DNA from: Nematopogon swammerdamellus
Taxonomy: Eukaryota; Arthropoda; Insecta; Lepidoptera; Adelidae
DNA length: 64,000 nt
Direction: 5' to 3'
NCBI GenBank assembly: GCA_946902875.1
Contig: OX336354.1
Location: 10,203,247-10,267,246 of the forward strand
Shown: positions 63,160-64,000 of the stretch, in pieces
How the letters are laid out: the number at the start of each line of letters is the position of its first letter
Position numbering within the stretch: the stretch's first letter is position 1
Position numbers and translations under genes: made by a program
Notes under the pieces: generated by a model
Databases searched by the model: none
What the model was told of the DNA's origin: nothing
What the model saw: only the letters and a program-made list of their open reading frames with translations

Positions 63160-64000
63160 AGCAGACTGAATGTATTTTAGTAAATAAGTGTGACAGTGAT
63201 ATACATACATCTGTTATTTCGCCTTTGTAAACTTTCTTTCATGTCCTCAACAAGTCGATCCCTCTTCTAGGTAGCTCCCCACTTATTCGATACCTACGGT
63301 GCTCTAGCGCTTTCCTGCCAACCCCTCTCGACTCATCAACAGTGATTGCGCGTCTCGCTGCAACGCAGTTATAGCTACTACGTCAAATTCCAGATCTCAA
63401 ATATGGGGGAACTTAAATAATTCAATAATAATTCAATAATGGGCTTTCAATAATTTTATTAGAATCGTTCGCGTTTTTTACAAAATTTACTTAATTTACT
63501 GCAGGGCATTTCACACTTGCCGACTCTCGTTTATCAACACGCGTGTTACTAGTCGCCTGATGGAAATTGTGGGTATTTATAGATACCTAACGTTTGGGAC
63601 AAAGTTAATTATATGAAGTGTCGTTTAGCAGTTTTCGTGTCAACTACTATTATGTACGTTCTGGAGATAACGATAATAAATCAATTATAATAAAAAACGA
63701 GTAGGTAGACATAGCACGATGACTCAGAGTGCCAGCCACAAGTAAGCTTAAACTCCGCGCATTTGATCTGCCCATAGACAAGCATTTTCATGTCATGGGG
63801 CTGGGCACTATACTTTATATTTTCAAATTAAAATTATACGCTGAACCATCACTGTATTGCCTTCTAATTGTGAAGTAAACGATTAATTTATTATTATTAA
63901 TATTTTGGAAACTGACGCCAAACTCTTCTGGACATCAAACTCTATTTACAAAATTTCTACTTTTTATCGTCCAGATTCGGAGAAAATAAGCAGAGTACAG
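63160..64000. other. AT-rich, nothing recognised
   Basis: Contains a second copy of 'ggtgctctagcgctttcctgcc' at 63298. No supported gene. Confidence 0.45.

Overview
The window reads as repeat-choked insect nuclear DNA, most likely lepidopteran. The signs are an AT-rich background, GT-AG exon candidates with pyrimidine-rich acceptors, RTE, CR1/Jockey-like and RNase H-bearing non-LTR retrotransposon remnants, Helitron-like 3' termini (hairpin GAGCGAAGCCGCGGGC followed by CTAG), a TTAGG run, and many A-tailed SINEs. No bacterial, CRISPR or operon-type features are present. All family labels (SINE-A, SINE-B, SINE-C, LINE-tail D, element E, family H, repeat J) are local to this report.

Genes. Host coding sequence is sparse and sits mainly in the first 13 kb on the + strand: a C2H2 zinc-finger exon fragment (1-96), a phase-matched exon pair (1561-1876 and 2156-2230), then candidates at 9065-9239, 9766-9847, 10332-10432 and a terminal exon at 12621-12668 followed at once by AATAAA. 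Phases agree for 1561/2156, for 2156/9065 and for 9766/10332/12621, but not between 9065 and 9766, so one or two genes with introns full of transposons are possible. I do not recognise the product. A frame-broken single-copy-looking exon lies at 51231-51690.

Mobile DNA. 3.8-8.2 kb holds a complete Ty1/copia element: LTRs identical by eye, 5-bp TSD, initiator-tRNA-type PBS, one frame break in RNase H. The most abundant repeat is SINE-A (about 17 copies or fragments). Its 5' head combines tRNA-type A and B boxes with a 5S rRNA-like internal control region. SINE-B has a related body but a different, tRNA-like head, and a third 5' head (from SINE-C) has been swapped onto the SINE-A body in at least four copies. 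Other residents are foldback MITEs with near-perfect arms (3.5, 15.9, 34.6, 43.4 and 57.8 kb), hAT-type elements with 8-bp TSDs (36.4 and 58.7-62.2 kb), a Harbinger-like remnant (10.8 kb), a long-TIR element (13.4-14.5 kb), a 2.2-kb element with clustered subterminal motifs interrupted by an RNase H-bearing LINE (30.1-32.3 kb), and Helitron-like elements built on 68-bp tandem repeats (23-25 kb, 37.6-39 kb, 54.8-55.6 kb).

Nesting gives relative ages: a SINE-A at 58.66 kb was split by a 3.48-kb hAT element, which itself holds element E, which holds a foldback MITE. The strongest candidates for something undescribed are the composite-promoter, head-swapping SINE group, the foldback MITE pair whose sequence differences are mirrored in both arms, and two SINE copies sitting between inverted-repeat arms. 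All identities rest on reading by eye; no database search was possible.
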